Assembly (NCBI RefSeq): GCF_916715725.1
Contig: NZ_CAKAPD010000009.1
Coordinates: 1-64,000 of the forward strand
Origin: an uncultured Rothia sp.
GTDB taxonomy: Bacteria > Actinomycetota > Actinomycetes > Actinomycetales > Micrococcaceae
Reading direction: 5' to 3'
Length of the DNA stretch: 64,000 nucleotides
Notes under the pieces: generated by a model
The model's database searches: none
Told to the model about the DNA's origin: nothing
The model's input: only the letters and a program-made list of their open reading frames with translations
Part shown: in pieces, positions 34,983-43,840 of the stretch
Layout: every line of letters starts with the position of its first letter
Position numbering within the stretch: position 1 is the stretch's first letter
Position numbers and translations under genes: made by a program

Positions 34983-37325
34983 ATGCAAGGACGCACCAAA
35001 CCTCTGAGCCTACTCAGCGCAACCACCCTCGGATGCACCCTCGCACTCGGGGCACCCCTCGCCCTCCCCCAGGTCGGCACCTTCACCGCCGCACAGGCGC
35101 AGGAAAACCAGGCGCAGGAAAACCAGACCGGCACCCAGGCAGGCACCGAGTCGCGCAGCTACGTCAACTACGAAGGCGACTACGTCATCGCGGGCGTACA
35201 CACCGAAATGCTCAACGCATTCCTCGACGGCAACCAGTTCACCCTCGCCACCCTCGCAGACACCGGCCCCGGCCAGCAGGGACGATTCAACCCCGCCCGC
35301 ACCGTCTTCCACCTGCCCGACGTCGAGGATGCACACACCAAGGTCGTAGCAGGCTACGACTATATTGCCCCCGAAGGCAAGGACATCTTCTACATTCCCT
35401 CCACCCGCACCCGCGGCCTGCTCTACCCCGGCCTCGGTGCGGAAGGAATCCGCCCCGGCGCACTCAAGGACAACACCATCAACCTTGAACTCGTGCGCAG
35501 CAGCGTACCCGAAGGCGGCCGCGCCGAGGTCTTCACCGAATCCGGCCGCGACAACCCGCGCGTCTTCAGCACCAACGACCAGCTCGCACCGCACACCATC
35601 ACCGCTGGCGGCCACGAGCACCTCAGCTGGGCATTCACCCGCAAGGGCATCTACCAGCTGACGTTCCGCGCCACCGCAACCCTTGCCGACGGCACCCCGG
35701 TCAGCTCCGAGGCAACCTACACCATCGCCGTGGGCACTAACGCTGAGGAAGGCTTCAAGCTCCTGAACGCGCAGAACGCCGCGAAGGAAGCCACCAGCGA
35801 GGCAACGAAGGAAGCGACCGAAACCCCCGAGGCGACCTCCACCGCCACCGAGAGCACCACCGGCACCCCCAGCGCATCTACTTCCGCAAGTGCTGAGACG
35901 AGTGCATCTGCCGAGGCGAGCGCATCCACCGGTATTCGCCGCGTGGATGGATCCGTGAACGGTCAGAACGCCGCGCAGGTGACCGACCCGAACGGCGCGA
36001 AAGCGGCGGCAAATGGTGAGCAGGCATCCCAGGGCGGATCCGGTGTAACCGCCATCAGCGGCACCGACAACACCAATAACGGCTCCGACAAGGGTGAAAA
36101 CAAGGACGGCAACGCCACCAGCGCGAAGGGATCCAGCGTGAAGGGCTCCAACGCCCAGAACATCAGCGCACCCAGCAACGGCGGCGGCATTACCGGCAAC
36201 GGCGTACTGTCCTCCGGTCTGCCCGGTAGCCTGAACCAGCAGTGCATCGCCACCGAGGTTCCCGCCGAAGATGCCAAGGATAGCAAGGACGCTCAGAAGG
36301 ACAACAAGCAGAGCAACCAGGCAGCCCAGGCACCGACCAGCATCCCCACCCTCGCTGTTGTCAACACCGCTGAGCACAGCGGCCGTGAAGAAGTCACCCA
36401 CGGCCACTTCGACGTAGGCCCGATCCTCAACGGCGGCAACCTCACCAGCAGCGTGAAGGACGACCGCACCAGCCCCGCCCGCCACGTCTCCCCCGGCGCC
36501 CTCGAGTTCGTACTCAATGACGCCGCGAAGATCAACCTGCCCGCAGGCATGGAGAACATCGCCCCGGCGGGCACCCCCGTGCACATGATCGGTGCAACCC
36601 AGCAGCAGGGCGTGCCCTGGCTCGGCTGGAGCACCCAGGACCCCGAACTGCTCAAGCAGCTCGACGGCCCCGTCACCATGAGCCTCAACGGTTTTGAGGG
36701 CCCCGGCACCATGTCCACCTTCCTCTCCGGCAACTTCGGTTCCGCCGGTCAGCAGGTCTTCGATTCGCGTAGCGGCGGCTCCTTCCAGGTGCCCGCAAAC
36801 ACCCACCAGCACAGCAACTGGGTGTTCACCGCTGAGGGTCGCTACACCGTGACCATCGGCTGGACTGTACGCCTGAAGAACGGCCAGCAGGTCAGCAGCG
36901 AATCGGTTCTGCACTTCACCGTCGGCAACCCCGATAACGCCCCGGCAAGCAACAACGCGCAGGGTGCGGCAGACACCAAGCAGGACGGCGGCAACGCTAA
37001 CAGCGCTAACGGCGCCAACAACGGCGGCGAGAAGAGCACCGCAAAGAACCCCGTCAACGGCACCGTAGACGAAGCCACCGGCATCGTCACCAAGCCCGAC
37101 GGATCCAAGGTGCGCATCATCGGTAAGACCGCCTCCGGTGAGGATTGCGCCCTGACCAGCCAGGAACTCGCCAACGCCCAGAAGGCAGCCGCCGCAGGTA
37201 AGCTGCCGAACACCGGTGTGGTCATCGACCCGTTCATGGTCAGCACCTCCATTCTGGCGCTGGCACTCGGTGCCATGATTCTGCGTTCGGCACGCCGAAA
37301 GGGACGCCGCGGTGGCACCGCATAG
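34983..37325 (+). CDS. Transporter-associated surface protein (TIGR03773 type), LPXTG-anchored
   Basis: The 780-residue protein has a signal peptide ending near residue 40 (TAAQA), two choice-of-anchor M repeat domains (about 55-255 and 460-650) and a C-terminal sorting signal LPNTG, hydrophobic helix and basic RSARRKGRRGG tail. Hallmarks include GHFDVGP, IGATQQQGVPWLGWSTQDPE and HQHSNWVFTAEGRYTV. Between the domains are Thr/Ala/Glu- and Asn/Gly/Lys-rich linkers. ATG 34983 is preferred for AAGGAG upstream. It overlaps the substrate-binding protein gene by 14 bp and is the first gene of the ABC transporter operon; it probably passes metal ions to the transporter from the wall. Confidence 0.9.
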   Translation: MQGRTKPLSLLSATTLGCTLALGAPLALPQVGTFTAAQAQENQAQENQTGTQAGTESRSYVNYEGDYVIAGVHTEMLNAFLDGNQFTLATLADTGPGQQGRFNPARTVFHLPDVEDAHTKVVAGYDYIAPEGKDIFYIPSTRTRGLLYPGLGAEGIRPGALKDNTINLELVRSSVPEGGRAEVFTESGRDNPRVFSTNDQLAPHTITAGGHEHLSWAFTRKGIYQLTFRATATLADGTPVSSEATYTIAVGTNAEEGFKLLNAQNAAKEATSEATKEATETPEATSTATESTTGTPSASTSASAETSASAEASASTGIRRVDGSVNGQNAAQVTDPNGAKAAANGEQASQGGSGVTAISGTDNTNNGSDKGENKDGNATSAKGSSVKGSNAQNISAPSNGGGITGNGVLSSGLPGSLNQQCIATEVPAEDAKDSKDAQKDNKQSNQAAQAPTSIPTLAVVNTAEHSGREEVTHGHFDVGPILNGGNLTSSVKDDRTSPARHVSPGALEFVLNDAAKINLPAGMENIAPAGTPVHMIGATQQQGVPWLGWSTQDPELLKQLDGPVTMSLNGFEGPGTMSTFLSGNFGSAGQQVFDSRSGGSFQVPANTHQHSNWVFTAEGRYTVTIGWTVRLKNGQQVSSESVLHFTVGNPDNAPASNNAQGAADTKQDGGNANSANGANNGGEKSTAKNPVNGTVDEATGIVTKPDGSKVRIIGKTASGEDCALTSQELANAQKAAAAGKLPNTGVVIDPFMVSTSILALALGAMILRSARRKGRRGGTA

Positions 37326-39063
37326 CGGGCATACCGGCAAGGGGTCACACGCCTATAGTCGACGCGCCGCCCTCACCCTCGCCTCCCGCATTGCGGCAGG
37401 TGCCGGGGTGGGGGCTGGCGCCTTCGCGCTGAGCGGATGCGCCACCACCGAGAACGCCTCCTCCGACCGGATGCGCGTGGTCGCCACGACCCCGATTCTG
37501 GCGGACTTGGCGCAGCAGATTGCAGGAGAGCGCGCCAGCGTGCACTCCCTCGTGCCTGCCGGTGCCGACCCGCACTCGTATGAGCCGAGCCTGCGCGATA
37601 TCCGCGATGTCGCCTACGCCCGTTGCGCCCTGACGAACGGCCTGCTGCTGGAGCAGCGTAAGCTCTCCAAAATGGTTGAGGCGAATCTGCCTGCCGGGGT
37701 CGTGTCCGTGGCGGTTGCGGAGAAGATTGAGCAGTACGGCGGCAAGCTGGAAGCCATTGTTGAGGACGCTTCCCTGGACTCCATCTGGCTGGGTTTGCGT
37801 GTTGAAGAGGGCGGGCAGAACGAGTCTGCACCCGCCGATTCTTCGGATGCCGGCATGCGCTTTGAGGTGCAGAGCGTGCGGGCGCGCACCGCCACCGATT
37901 CGTCAAATGCGCAGTTGGCGGCATTCATTACGCAGACCTTCGGCGCGGTGGAGATGCTGTGCGATTCGCACGCGCGCGGCGTGAACCTCACCCGTGAGGG
38001 GGACACCGCGATCCGCACCGGCGATATGGGTTCGCTGGAGCTTCCCCTACAGGCGCATACGCACCTGTCCTGGGCGTTTAGTGATGCCGGCGAGTACGCG
38101 ATTGAGCTGAGTGCCACCGCGGTCAACGCCCCGGAGTCGGTGCGTTCTTCGCGCGGAACCCTGTACTGCGCGGTCGGTCGCGACCCGCAAGAGCTGGTGG
38201 ACCGCCTAGCGAAGGAACAGAACGTTTCTACCTCGGACATCAAGGTTCTTTCCGCAGGTCACGCCGATATTACGGCACGCACCGGCGACGGCAGGCTCGT
38301 ACTCCGTGCGGACTCCTCCCAGGGCGCCGTCGAGCACGAACTGAACCGCACCGTGGTCGCGGTCCCCTCCCGCACCCTGCAGGAGGTGCCCGCAGGCGGT
38401 AGCTACCGTTTCCTGCGCTCGGGCGCTTCGGAGCATCGCGGCCAGGTGTACCTGCTGGCGCAGGCCGTTCTGGGCAAGCACGTGCACGGCGAAATCGACC
38501 CGCACATTTGGCATTCAGTGCCGAACGCGAAGGCGAGCGTGCAGGTCATCCGCGATGCGCTCACCTCCGCCGACCCGGCGGGTGCGAGCGAGTACGCGAC
38601 CCGCACCGAGCAGGTCGTCAAGGAGCTCGATGCCCTGGATGCTCAGCTACGTCAGGTGTACGGTGCCCTGCCGGAGGCGGCACGCAACCTGGTCACCACG
38701 CACGACGGCTACCGCTACCTGGCGAGCACCTACGGACTGCACATTGCCGGTTTTGTGAGTGCCAGTGCCAGTGGTGAGCCGAGTATTCAGCAGCGTCAGC
38801 GCCTGCGCCGCACGGTCGAGGATCTGAAGGTTCCGGCGATTTACCTGGATAAGTCCACGGCGATGCGTTCACCGGTTCTGACGGAGTTGGCTCGGGAGGC
38901 GCAGGTGCGTACCGGGGTGCTCTATTCGGACACTCTGGATGCGCAGGCTCCTCACTACGCGCAGATGATGTTGGCGAATGCTCACACGATTGCGCTGTGT
39001 TCTGGGGCTAGTTCTGGCGGCGATTCTTCGGGCGCTAGCTGCTCGGAGGCGAGCACCTCGTAA
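37312..39063 (+). CDS. Anchored-repeat ABC transporter substrate-binding lipoprotein (ZnuA-like with inserted repeats)
   Basis: The 583-residue protein has a Tat-type lipoprotein signal (YSRRAALTLAS...ALSGC, C43). The ZnuA/TroA-like metal-binding fold is split. The N-terminal lobe carries MRVVATTPILADL and GADPHSYEPS (first His ligand). An insert of about 220 residues with choice-of-anchor M features (AHTHLSWAFSDAGEY, SAGHADIT) follows, and then the fold resumes with HVHGEIDPHIWHSV (second His), TTHDGYRYLASTYGLHIAGF (third His) and the C-terminal DTLDAQAPHYAQMM. Normal homologues are about 300 residues. This architecture matches the TIGR03772 anchored-repeat family. It starts inside the end of the preceding gene (coupled translation) and should bind Zn or Mn. 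Confidence 0.9.
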   Translation: MAPHSGHTGKGSHAYSRRAALTLASRIAAGAGVGAGAFALSGCATTENASSDRMRVVATTPILADLAQQIAGERASVHSLVPAGADPHSYEPSLRDIRDVAYARCALTNGLLLEQRKLSKMVEANLPAGVVSVAVAEKIEQYGGKLEAIVEDASLDSIWLGLRVEEGGQNESAPADSSDAGMRFEVQSVRARTATDSSNAQLAAFITQTFGAVEMLCDSHARGVNLTREGDTAIRTGDMGSLELPLQAHTHLSWAFSDAGEYAIELSATAVNAPESVRSSRGTLYCAVGRDPQELVDRLAKEQNVSTSDIKVLSAGHADITARTGDGRLVLRADSSQGAVEHELNRTVVAVPSRTLQEVPAGGSYRFLRSGASEHRGQVYLLAQAVLGKHVHGEIDPHIWHSVPNAKASVQVIRDALTSADPAGASEYATRTEQVVKELDALDAQLRQVYGALPEAARNLVTTHDGYRYLASTYGLHIAGFVSASASGEPSIQQRQRLRRTVEDLKVPAIYLDKSTAMRSPVLTELAREAQVRTGVLYSDTLDAQAPHYAQMMLANAHTIALCSGASSGGDSSGASCSEASTS

Positions 39064-39157
39064 CCCGGTTTTTAAGCTACCCACAAGCACATATAGCCGT
39101 ATCAGCATATAGATAATCTTTCACACACCACCTAGGTCATGATTCAAGGAAGTCCTC

Positions 39158-40237
39158 ATGATGAACTCAACCACCCGCTCTTCTCGTAGCCTGTCCGCCC
39201 TGGCTCTGGGCGCTAGCCTCATGCTCGCACCCCTGGGCGTGGCACACGCGGAGACCACCCCGGCAACCACCGAGAGCGCCTCCGCTCAGCCGAGTGACAG
39301 CAACCTGAGCCGCGGCGATCGCGCTCTCACCCAGACCCTGTCGGCGGAGCAGCCGGTCGCATCCGGCCGTACCGAAATTTCCGCCGGTCACGTGGATATG
39401 GGTCCTCGTTTCAACAACGGCAAGTTTGAGCTCATGCTCCACGACGACCACGGCGAGAGCCCCGTCTGGCGCAGCCTGGACGAGGTCATCTACCGCGGTA
39501 GCGATAAGGCCATCCTGGAGGTGCCGAACGACCCGCGCTACTCCTTCGTGGGCGCACCCGCCGGCTCGAAGGTGTACGTGATTCCGCAGACCGAAACCAA
39601 GGGCGTGATTTGGCCGGGTTGGAACACGCAGGATCCGCAGCTGGTGTCCAAGCTGAACCGCGGCGTGAACCTGACCCTGGAGCAGGTGAGCGGCCCCGGC
39701 ACGTTCAGCCTGTACCTGGAGAACGGCAACTTCTCGGCACCGCAGGTGCTGTGGTCCTCGACCAAGAGTGAGCCGCAGAAGCTGTGGGTTGAGAAGAACA
39801 CTCACACCCACGCGAACTGGGTGTTCACCGCCCCCGGCGAGTACCTGCTGAAGGTCACCGCGAGCGCTGAGCTCTCTGACGGTTCGACCGTGACCGATAC
39901 CCGCTACCTGAAGTTTGCGGTGGGTGACTCGGCGAGCGCCGATGCCCTGTACGCGATGGAGGCGCAGGCACGCGGTTCCTCGGGCGCGGCTTCTTCTGCC
40001 TCTTCGGATGCTTCGTCTAGCTCTACTTCCCAGGCTGCCGGCACCCAGGCTTCGGGGTCTTCCTCTGCCGCCGCGGCGAGTGACCAGAGCGGCTACAAGG
40101 CAGAGTTCACTATCCCCTGGGGTGCTATTGCCGCAGGCGTGGCAGCTGTGATTGCAGTGGGCGCATTCCTTTCGTTCCGTCGCCGTTCCTCCGCGCAGCG
40201 TGAGGCACTGGATGAAGTGCGCGGTGACCGTTCGTGA
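39158..40237 (+). CDS. Choice-of-anchor M repeat membrane protein of the metal transporter locus
   Basis: The 359-residue protein has a signal peptide (SLSALALGASLMLAPLGVAHA), one repeat domain (about 68-255) with ISAGHVDMGPRFNNGKFEL, FVGAPAGSKVYVIPQTETKGVIWPGWNTQDPQ and NTHTHANWVFTAPGEYLLKV, a Ser/Ala-rich linker and a C-terminal membrane helix (about 322-340) followed by RRR, without an LPXTG motif. So it is membrane- rather than wall-anchored. AAGGAAG precedes ATG 39158. Its stop overlaps the ATPase start (GTGA). It is probably the membrane-proximal relay between the wall proteins and the permease. Confidence 0.9.
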   Translation: MMNSTTRSSRSLSALALGASLMLAPLGVAHAETTPATTESASAQPSDSNLSRGDRALTQTLSAEQPVASGRTEISAGHVDMGPRFNNGKFELMLHDDHGESPVWRSLDEVIYRGSDKAILEVPNDPRYSFVGAPAGSKVYVIPQTETKGVIWPGWNTQDPQLVSKLNRGVNLTLEQVSGPGTFSLYLENGNFSAPQVLWSSTKSEPQKLWVEKNTHTHANWVFTAPGEYLLKVTASAELSDGSTVTDTRYLKFAVGDSASADALYAMEAQARGSSGAASSASSDASSSSTSQAAGTQASGSSSAAAASDQSGYKAEFTIPWGAIAAGVAAVIAVGAFLSFRRRSSAQREALDEVRGDRS

Positions 40238-41121
40238 GCGCGTCGGTAACAGCGGGTACTGAACCCGTTCTAGAGATTTCGAACCTGTACGCGGGCTACG
40301 CGCGCCGCTCCATCCTCAAGGATTTGTCCCTGACCCTGGAGCGCGGCGAGTTTGCGGGTCTGATTGGCGCTAATGGTGCCGGTAAGACCACGCTGTTGCG
40401 CACCATCCTGGGTCTGATTCGCCCGGCGTCCGGGCAGGTTCGGGTGTTGGGTGAGTCGCCGCGTGTGGCGCGTGCGCATATTGGTTATGTGCCGCAGAAG
40501 CACCAGTTCCAGTGGGATTTTCCGCTGACAGTCAAGGATACGGTGATGACCGGTCGCGTGCGTGAGATTGGGTTCTTCCGCCGCCCGGCGAAGAAGGATT
40601 GGGTGCAGGTTTTTTCGGCGATGGAACGCACCGATGTTCTGCACCTGCAGGACGCTTCCATTGCGGAGCTTTCCGGTGGCCAGCGTCAGCGAGTGCTGCT
40701 TGCGCGCGCTCTGGCGGCGAACCCCTCCCTGCTGCTGTTGGATGAGCCGTTCACGGGCGTGGACGCCCCGACCCAGACCACGCTGACTCGCCTGTACCGC
40801 GAGCTGGCGGATGAGGGCATCACCATTCTGATGTCTACGCACGACATGCTGGCGGCGCGTGAGTCCTGCTCGCGTCTATGCGGTGTGCGCGGCAATATTC
40901 ACCTGGATGGTCCGGCGGACTCCTTCAGCCTGGAGCAGCTGCATACGTGGTTGCACGGCCACGACATTGAGGAGGCACAGGGCCACGCCCGCACGGGCTT
41001 CACCTGTGCCGGTGGTGCGTTGGATGAGTACGGCCACGAGCTGCCGGATTCCTGCGCTTCGGTTGATTCCGCCTCCCCCGCCCACGCTGACACTGCTGCT
41101 TCTACCGGGGGTGCCCGTTGA
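40234..41121 (+). CDS. ABC transporter ATP-binding protein (metal uptake, anchored-repeat type)
   Basis: This 295-residue cytoplasmic ATPase of the ZnuC/MntB class energises the permease encoded next. Walker A is GANGAGKTT (about residues 45-53), Q-loop VPQKHQFQW, signature LSGGQRQRV, Walker B LLLLDEPFTGVD, and the switch histidine lies in STHD. The C-terminal ~60 residues are an extra tail rich in H, C and A (HDIEEAQGHARTGFTCAGG...), possibly a metal-sensing extension. Start GTG 40234 overlaps the previous stop and its own stop overlaps the permease start TTG. Confidence 0.93.
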   Translation: MSASVTAGTEPVLEISNLYAGYARRSILKDLSLTLERGEFAGLIGANGAGKTTLLRTILGLIRPASGQVRVLGESPRVARAHIGYVPQKHQFQWDFPLTVKDTVMTGRVREIGFFRRPAKKDWVQVFSAMERTDVLHLQDASIAELSGGQRQRVLLARALAANPSLLLLDEPFTGVDAPTQTTLTRLYRELADEGITILMSTHDMLAARESCSRLCGVRGNIHLDGPADSFSLEQLHTWLHGHDIEEAQGHARTGFTCAGGALDEYGHELPDSCASVDSASPAHADTAASTGGAR

Positions 41122-41972
41122 TTACTCCTATCGATTTTCTTGCCGACCTGTTCAACCCGTCGCTGGCGTTCCTTCCGCGCGCCCTGGCGGCGGTACTGCT
41201 CGCGTCGGTGGTCACCGGCGTGGTGGGTTGTCACGTACTGATGCGCGGCATGGTCTTCATTGGCGATGCGGTGGCGCACTCGGTGTTCCCGGGTCTTGCG
41301 GTGGCGTTCGTGTTGGGCGGCAACCTGATGGTGGGCGGCCTGACCGCGGGCGTGGTGACGGCTATTCTGGTGGCTATTTTTAGCCAGAATCAGCGGCTAC
41401 GCGAGGATTCCGTCATTGGTATTTTCTTTGCCGCGTCTTTTGCGTTGGGTATTGTGATTATTTCGTTGGCGCCGGGCTATTCGGGGTCGGTGCAGGACTT
41501 CTTGTTCGGCTCTATTGTGGGTGTTTCGAATGAGGACATTACCAACGCCGCGATTATGGGTGCCGTTATCCTGCTGGTGCTGTGGCTGTTCCACCGCCAG
41601 ATTGTGACGGTCAGCCTGGACCGTGAGAGTGCCCGCGCGATGGGTCTGCCGGTGCTTGCCCTGGATATTGTGCTGTACGTTCTGGTGACCATTTCTGTGG
41701 TGCTGGGCCTGCAGACGCTCGGTAATGTGCTGGTGTTGGCGCTTCTGGTGATTCCGGCGTCGGCTGCGCGCCTGGCGTGCCGCCGACTGGGGTCGATGAT
41801 GGTGTTCTCGCCGGTGTTCGGCGGTATCTGCTCGATTATTGGCCTGTACCTGTCCTGGGCGTTTAACCTGCCGACCGGTGGCACGATTGTGCTGTCGATG
41901 GTGGCGGCTTTTGTGCTGGTGTGGGCGGTGACGGCGGTTCGTTCGCGAGCGCGCGCCCAGCTGAAGAGCTAA
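41118..41972 (+). CDS. ABC transporter permease (ZnuB/TroC family, anchored-repeat type)
   Basis: The 284-residue protein has about eight membrane helices and is the ABC-3 family permease for zinc or manganese. Landmarks are LLASVVTGVVGCHVLMRGMVFIGDAVAHSVFPG near the N-terminus (usual LVGMVFFGDALSHAV-like motif), an EDSVIGIFFAASFALGIV segment that contacts the ATPase, and TLGNVLVLALLVIPASAARL. Translation starts at TTG 41118, coupled to the ATPase stop through TTGA. It ends the operon; a terminator follows at 42021-42064. Confidence 0.93.
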   Translation: MITPIDFLADLFNPSLAFLPRALAAVLLASVVTGVVGCHVLMRGMVFIGDAVAHSVFPGLAVAFVLGGNLMVGGLTAGVVTAILVAIFSQNQRLREDSVIGIFFAASFALGIVIISLAPGYSGSVQDFLFGSIVGVSNEDITNAAIMGAVILLVLWLFHRQIVTVSLDRESARAMGLPVLALDIVLYVLVTISVVLGLQTLGNVLVLALLVIPASAARLACRRLGSMMVFSPVFGGICSIIGLYLSWAFNLPTGGTIVLSMVAAFVLVWAVTAVRSRARAQLKS

Positions 41973-42020
41973 ACCCAGTTGAAGGACTAACCCCAGCTCA
42001 ACCCAACTTTTCTACATATA

Positions 42021-42064
42021 ACGCACGAGGCGCATCCCTGTTTTCAGGGGTGCGCCTCGTGCGT
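42021..42064 (+). terminator. Terminator of the metal transporter operon
   Basis: A 20-bp stem with one wobble pair (42021-42040 with 42045-42064) and a TTTT loop is followed by TATTTA. Confidence 0.85.
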
Positions 42065-42264
42065 TATTTACAGGTATTAAATACCCAAACTGAATCATGT
42101 TTATGTTTAAAGAACTAAAAGATACACTCCGCGTAATAAAAGCGCTTAATTCAACACGTCGGGTTTAATGAAAATACAACCTATCAAATATTCCTTATAG
42201 GTTGATACATGTAGTGATAAAGCAGTCACTGCACCCTCATCAGAGCTTCAACGAAGGAGTCACC

Positions 42265-43335
42265 ATGAAGGCATATGTGTACCACGGTCCCGATCAGAAG
42301 GGCGCCTGGGAGGAAGTCCCGAACCCCACCATTCTTGAGCCCACGGACGTTATCGCCCGTGTCGACACCACCACCATTTGCGGTACTGACCTGCACATCC
42401 TGAAGGGCGACTGCCCCGAGGTGGACCACGGACGTATCCTCGGCCACGAGGCTGTCGGTACCATTACCGAGGTTGGCTCCGCGGTGACTGACCTGAAGGT
42501 CGGCGACCGCATCATCATTCCCGCCGTGACTAGCTGCGGTAAGTGCTCCTACTGTAAGGCGAACCAGCCTTCGCACTGCCAGACCGTTGGTGGTGTCGGC
42601 TGGATTTTCGGTTACATGATTGACGGCACCCAGGCGGAGTACGTGCGTGTTCCTTACGCTGAGACTTCGGTTCACCTGGTTCCGGAGGGCTTGACCGATG
42701 AGGACGTCCTCTTCCTCACCGACGCTCTGCCCACCGGTTTCGAGATCGGTATTCTGAACGGTCACACCAAGCCCGGCGACACCGTCGCTGTTGTGGGTGC
42801 GGGCCCTGTGGGTCTGGGCGCTATCATGACCGCTAATCTCTGCGGTGCCGGCCGCGTCATCACCGTCGACTTTGACGATAACCGCATGAACAAGGCGCTG
42901 GAGCTGGGCGCAACCGATAAGGTCAACGCGGGCGACCCGGACTTCATCGAGAAGATTAAGGCTCTCTCCCCCGACGGCCTGGGCGTGGACGTGGCAATTG
43001 AGGCTGTGGGCGTTCCACAGACCTTCGAGACCTGCACCAAGATTGTTCGCCCCTACGGCAACATCGCGAACGCTGGCGTGCACGGCAAGCCCGTTGAGCT
43101 GCCCCTGAACACCATGTGGATTTCTAACGTGAGCATCAACATGGGCCTGGTCAACTGCAACACCGTCGGTAACCTGCTGAACATGGTCCGCTCGGGTCGT
43201 CTGAACGCTAAGGCGATGGCAACCCACCGCTTCACCTTCGACCAGTTCGAGGAAGCCTACGACCTGTTCAGCCACGCTGCTGAGCACAACGTGGTGAAGG
43301 TTGTTATCTCCCGCGACCCGGAGGTTGCGGCATAG
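42265..43335 (+). CDS. Zinc-dependent medium-chain alcohol dehydrogenase
   Basis: The 356-residue MDR-family enzyme oxidises alcohols or reduces aldehydes with NAD(P). The catalytic zinc site is C in TTICGTDLH plus GHEAVGT; the structural zinc lobe is CGKCSYCKANQPSHC with all four cysteines; the Rossmann motif is VVGAGPVGLGAI, followed by D in VDFDDNR that favours NAD. ATG 42265 has GAAGGAG at the right distance; the longer frame to 42202 lacks support. The upstream 250 bp are A+T-rich and hold the promoter. The gene stands alone, with a hairpin terminator at 43430-43477. Confidence 0.93.
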   Translation: MKAYVYHGPDQKGAWEEVPNPTILEPTDVIARVDTTTICGTDLHILKGDCPEVDHGRILGHEAVGTITEVGSAVTDLKVGDRIIIPAVTSCGKCSYCKANQPSHCQTVGGVGWIFGYMIDGTQAEYVRVPYAETSVHLVPEGLTDEDVLFLTDALPTGFEIGILNGHTKPGDTVAVVGAGPVGLGAIMTANLCGAGRVITVDFDDNRMNKALELGATDKVNAGDPDFIEKIKALSPDGLGVDVAIEAVGVPQTFETCTKIVRPYGNIANAGVHGKPVELPLNTMWISNVSINMGLVNCNTVGNLLNMVRSGRLNAKAMATHRFTFDQFEEAYDLFSHAAEHNVVKVVISRDPEVAA

Positions 43336-43429
43336 ACTGCGGTAGGCTCATATACCGCTCATACTGAAACCCCGAACGTTTGTGAGGGATTTCGGTGGGA
43401 TGTATTCATGACACTGCGAACATCCCTAG

Positions 43430-43477
43430 GATTCGCCTCCGGGTGGGAGTGGGTAGGTTCCACCCGGAGCGCGAATC
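43430..43477 (+). terminator. Hairpin after the alcohol dehydrogenase gene
   Basis: Arms GATTCGCCTCCGGGTGG and CCACCCGGAGCGCGAATC pair with a one-base bulge around a 13-nt loop. The T tract is poor. Confidence 0.65.
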
Positions 43478-43751
43478 GTCCTCCCCTACCCCGAGATGTA
43501 GTTATTTTCTGATGATGTAAGAAATCTGAAGATGTAGAGATGCGCCAGCTCGGGGTTTTCTGTTCCCTCAGCCCCCTCTCCGGTGGGCTCTGGGGCGGTT
43601 CCTCAAGCGTGATGCACCCTCTGCCGGGCGCTCTGCCAACCTGCTTCGGCGGGTTCTTCTGCCAGGCAACCTCTACCGGTGGAGGGGCGCATCATTTGGC
43701 TCTTCTTGGTCGGGTGGTACCTCCGATTCTGCTCGCCCTTGAAGGGAAAGG

Positions 43752-43805
43752 AAAAGGGTCGCACGCTTACGGTTCAATGGCGAACTCGTAGGCTGCGACC
43801 CTTTT
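43752..43805. terminator. Bidirectional terminator
   Basis: AAAAGGGTCGCA (43752-43763) and TGCGACCCTTTT (43794-43805) form a perfect 12-bp stem with a 30-nt loop and A/T ends suited to both strands. Confidence 0.7.
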
Positions 43806-43840
43806 CTCATGCCCGGTTTTCGGTGCCTCGGGCGGGCTAT

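Larger units (their letters stand above)
43336..43840. other. Intergenic region with two terminators
   Basis: This gap of 505 bp between converging genes holds a hairpin for the alcohol dehydrogenase (43430-43477) and a second, bidirectional one (43752-43805). The plus frame 43540-43791 (83 codons) has no ribosome site or recognisable domain and is not called. I see nothing else. Confidence 0.5.

Noticed and set aside
43540..43791. An 83-codon frame between the alcohol dehydrogenase and membrane protein genes
   Set aside because: No ribosome site and no domain, and its end overlaps a bidirectional terminator.
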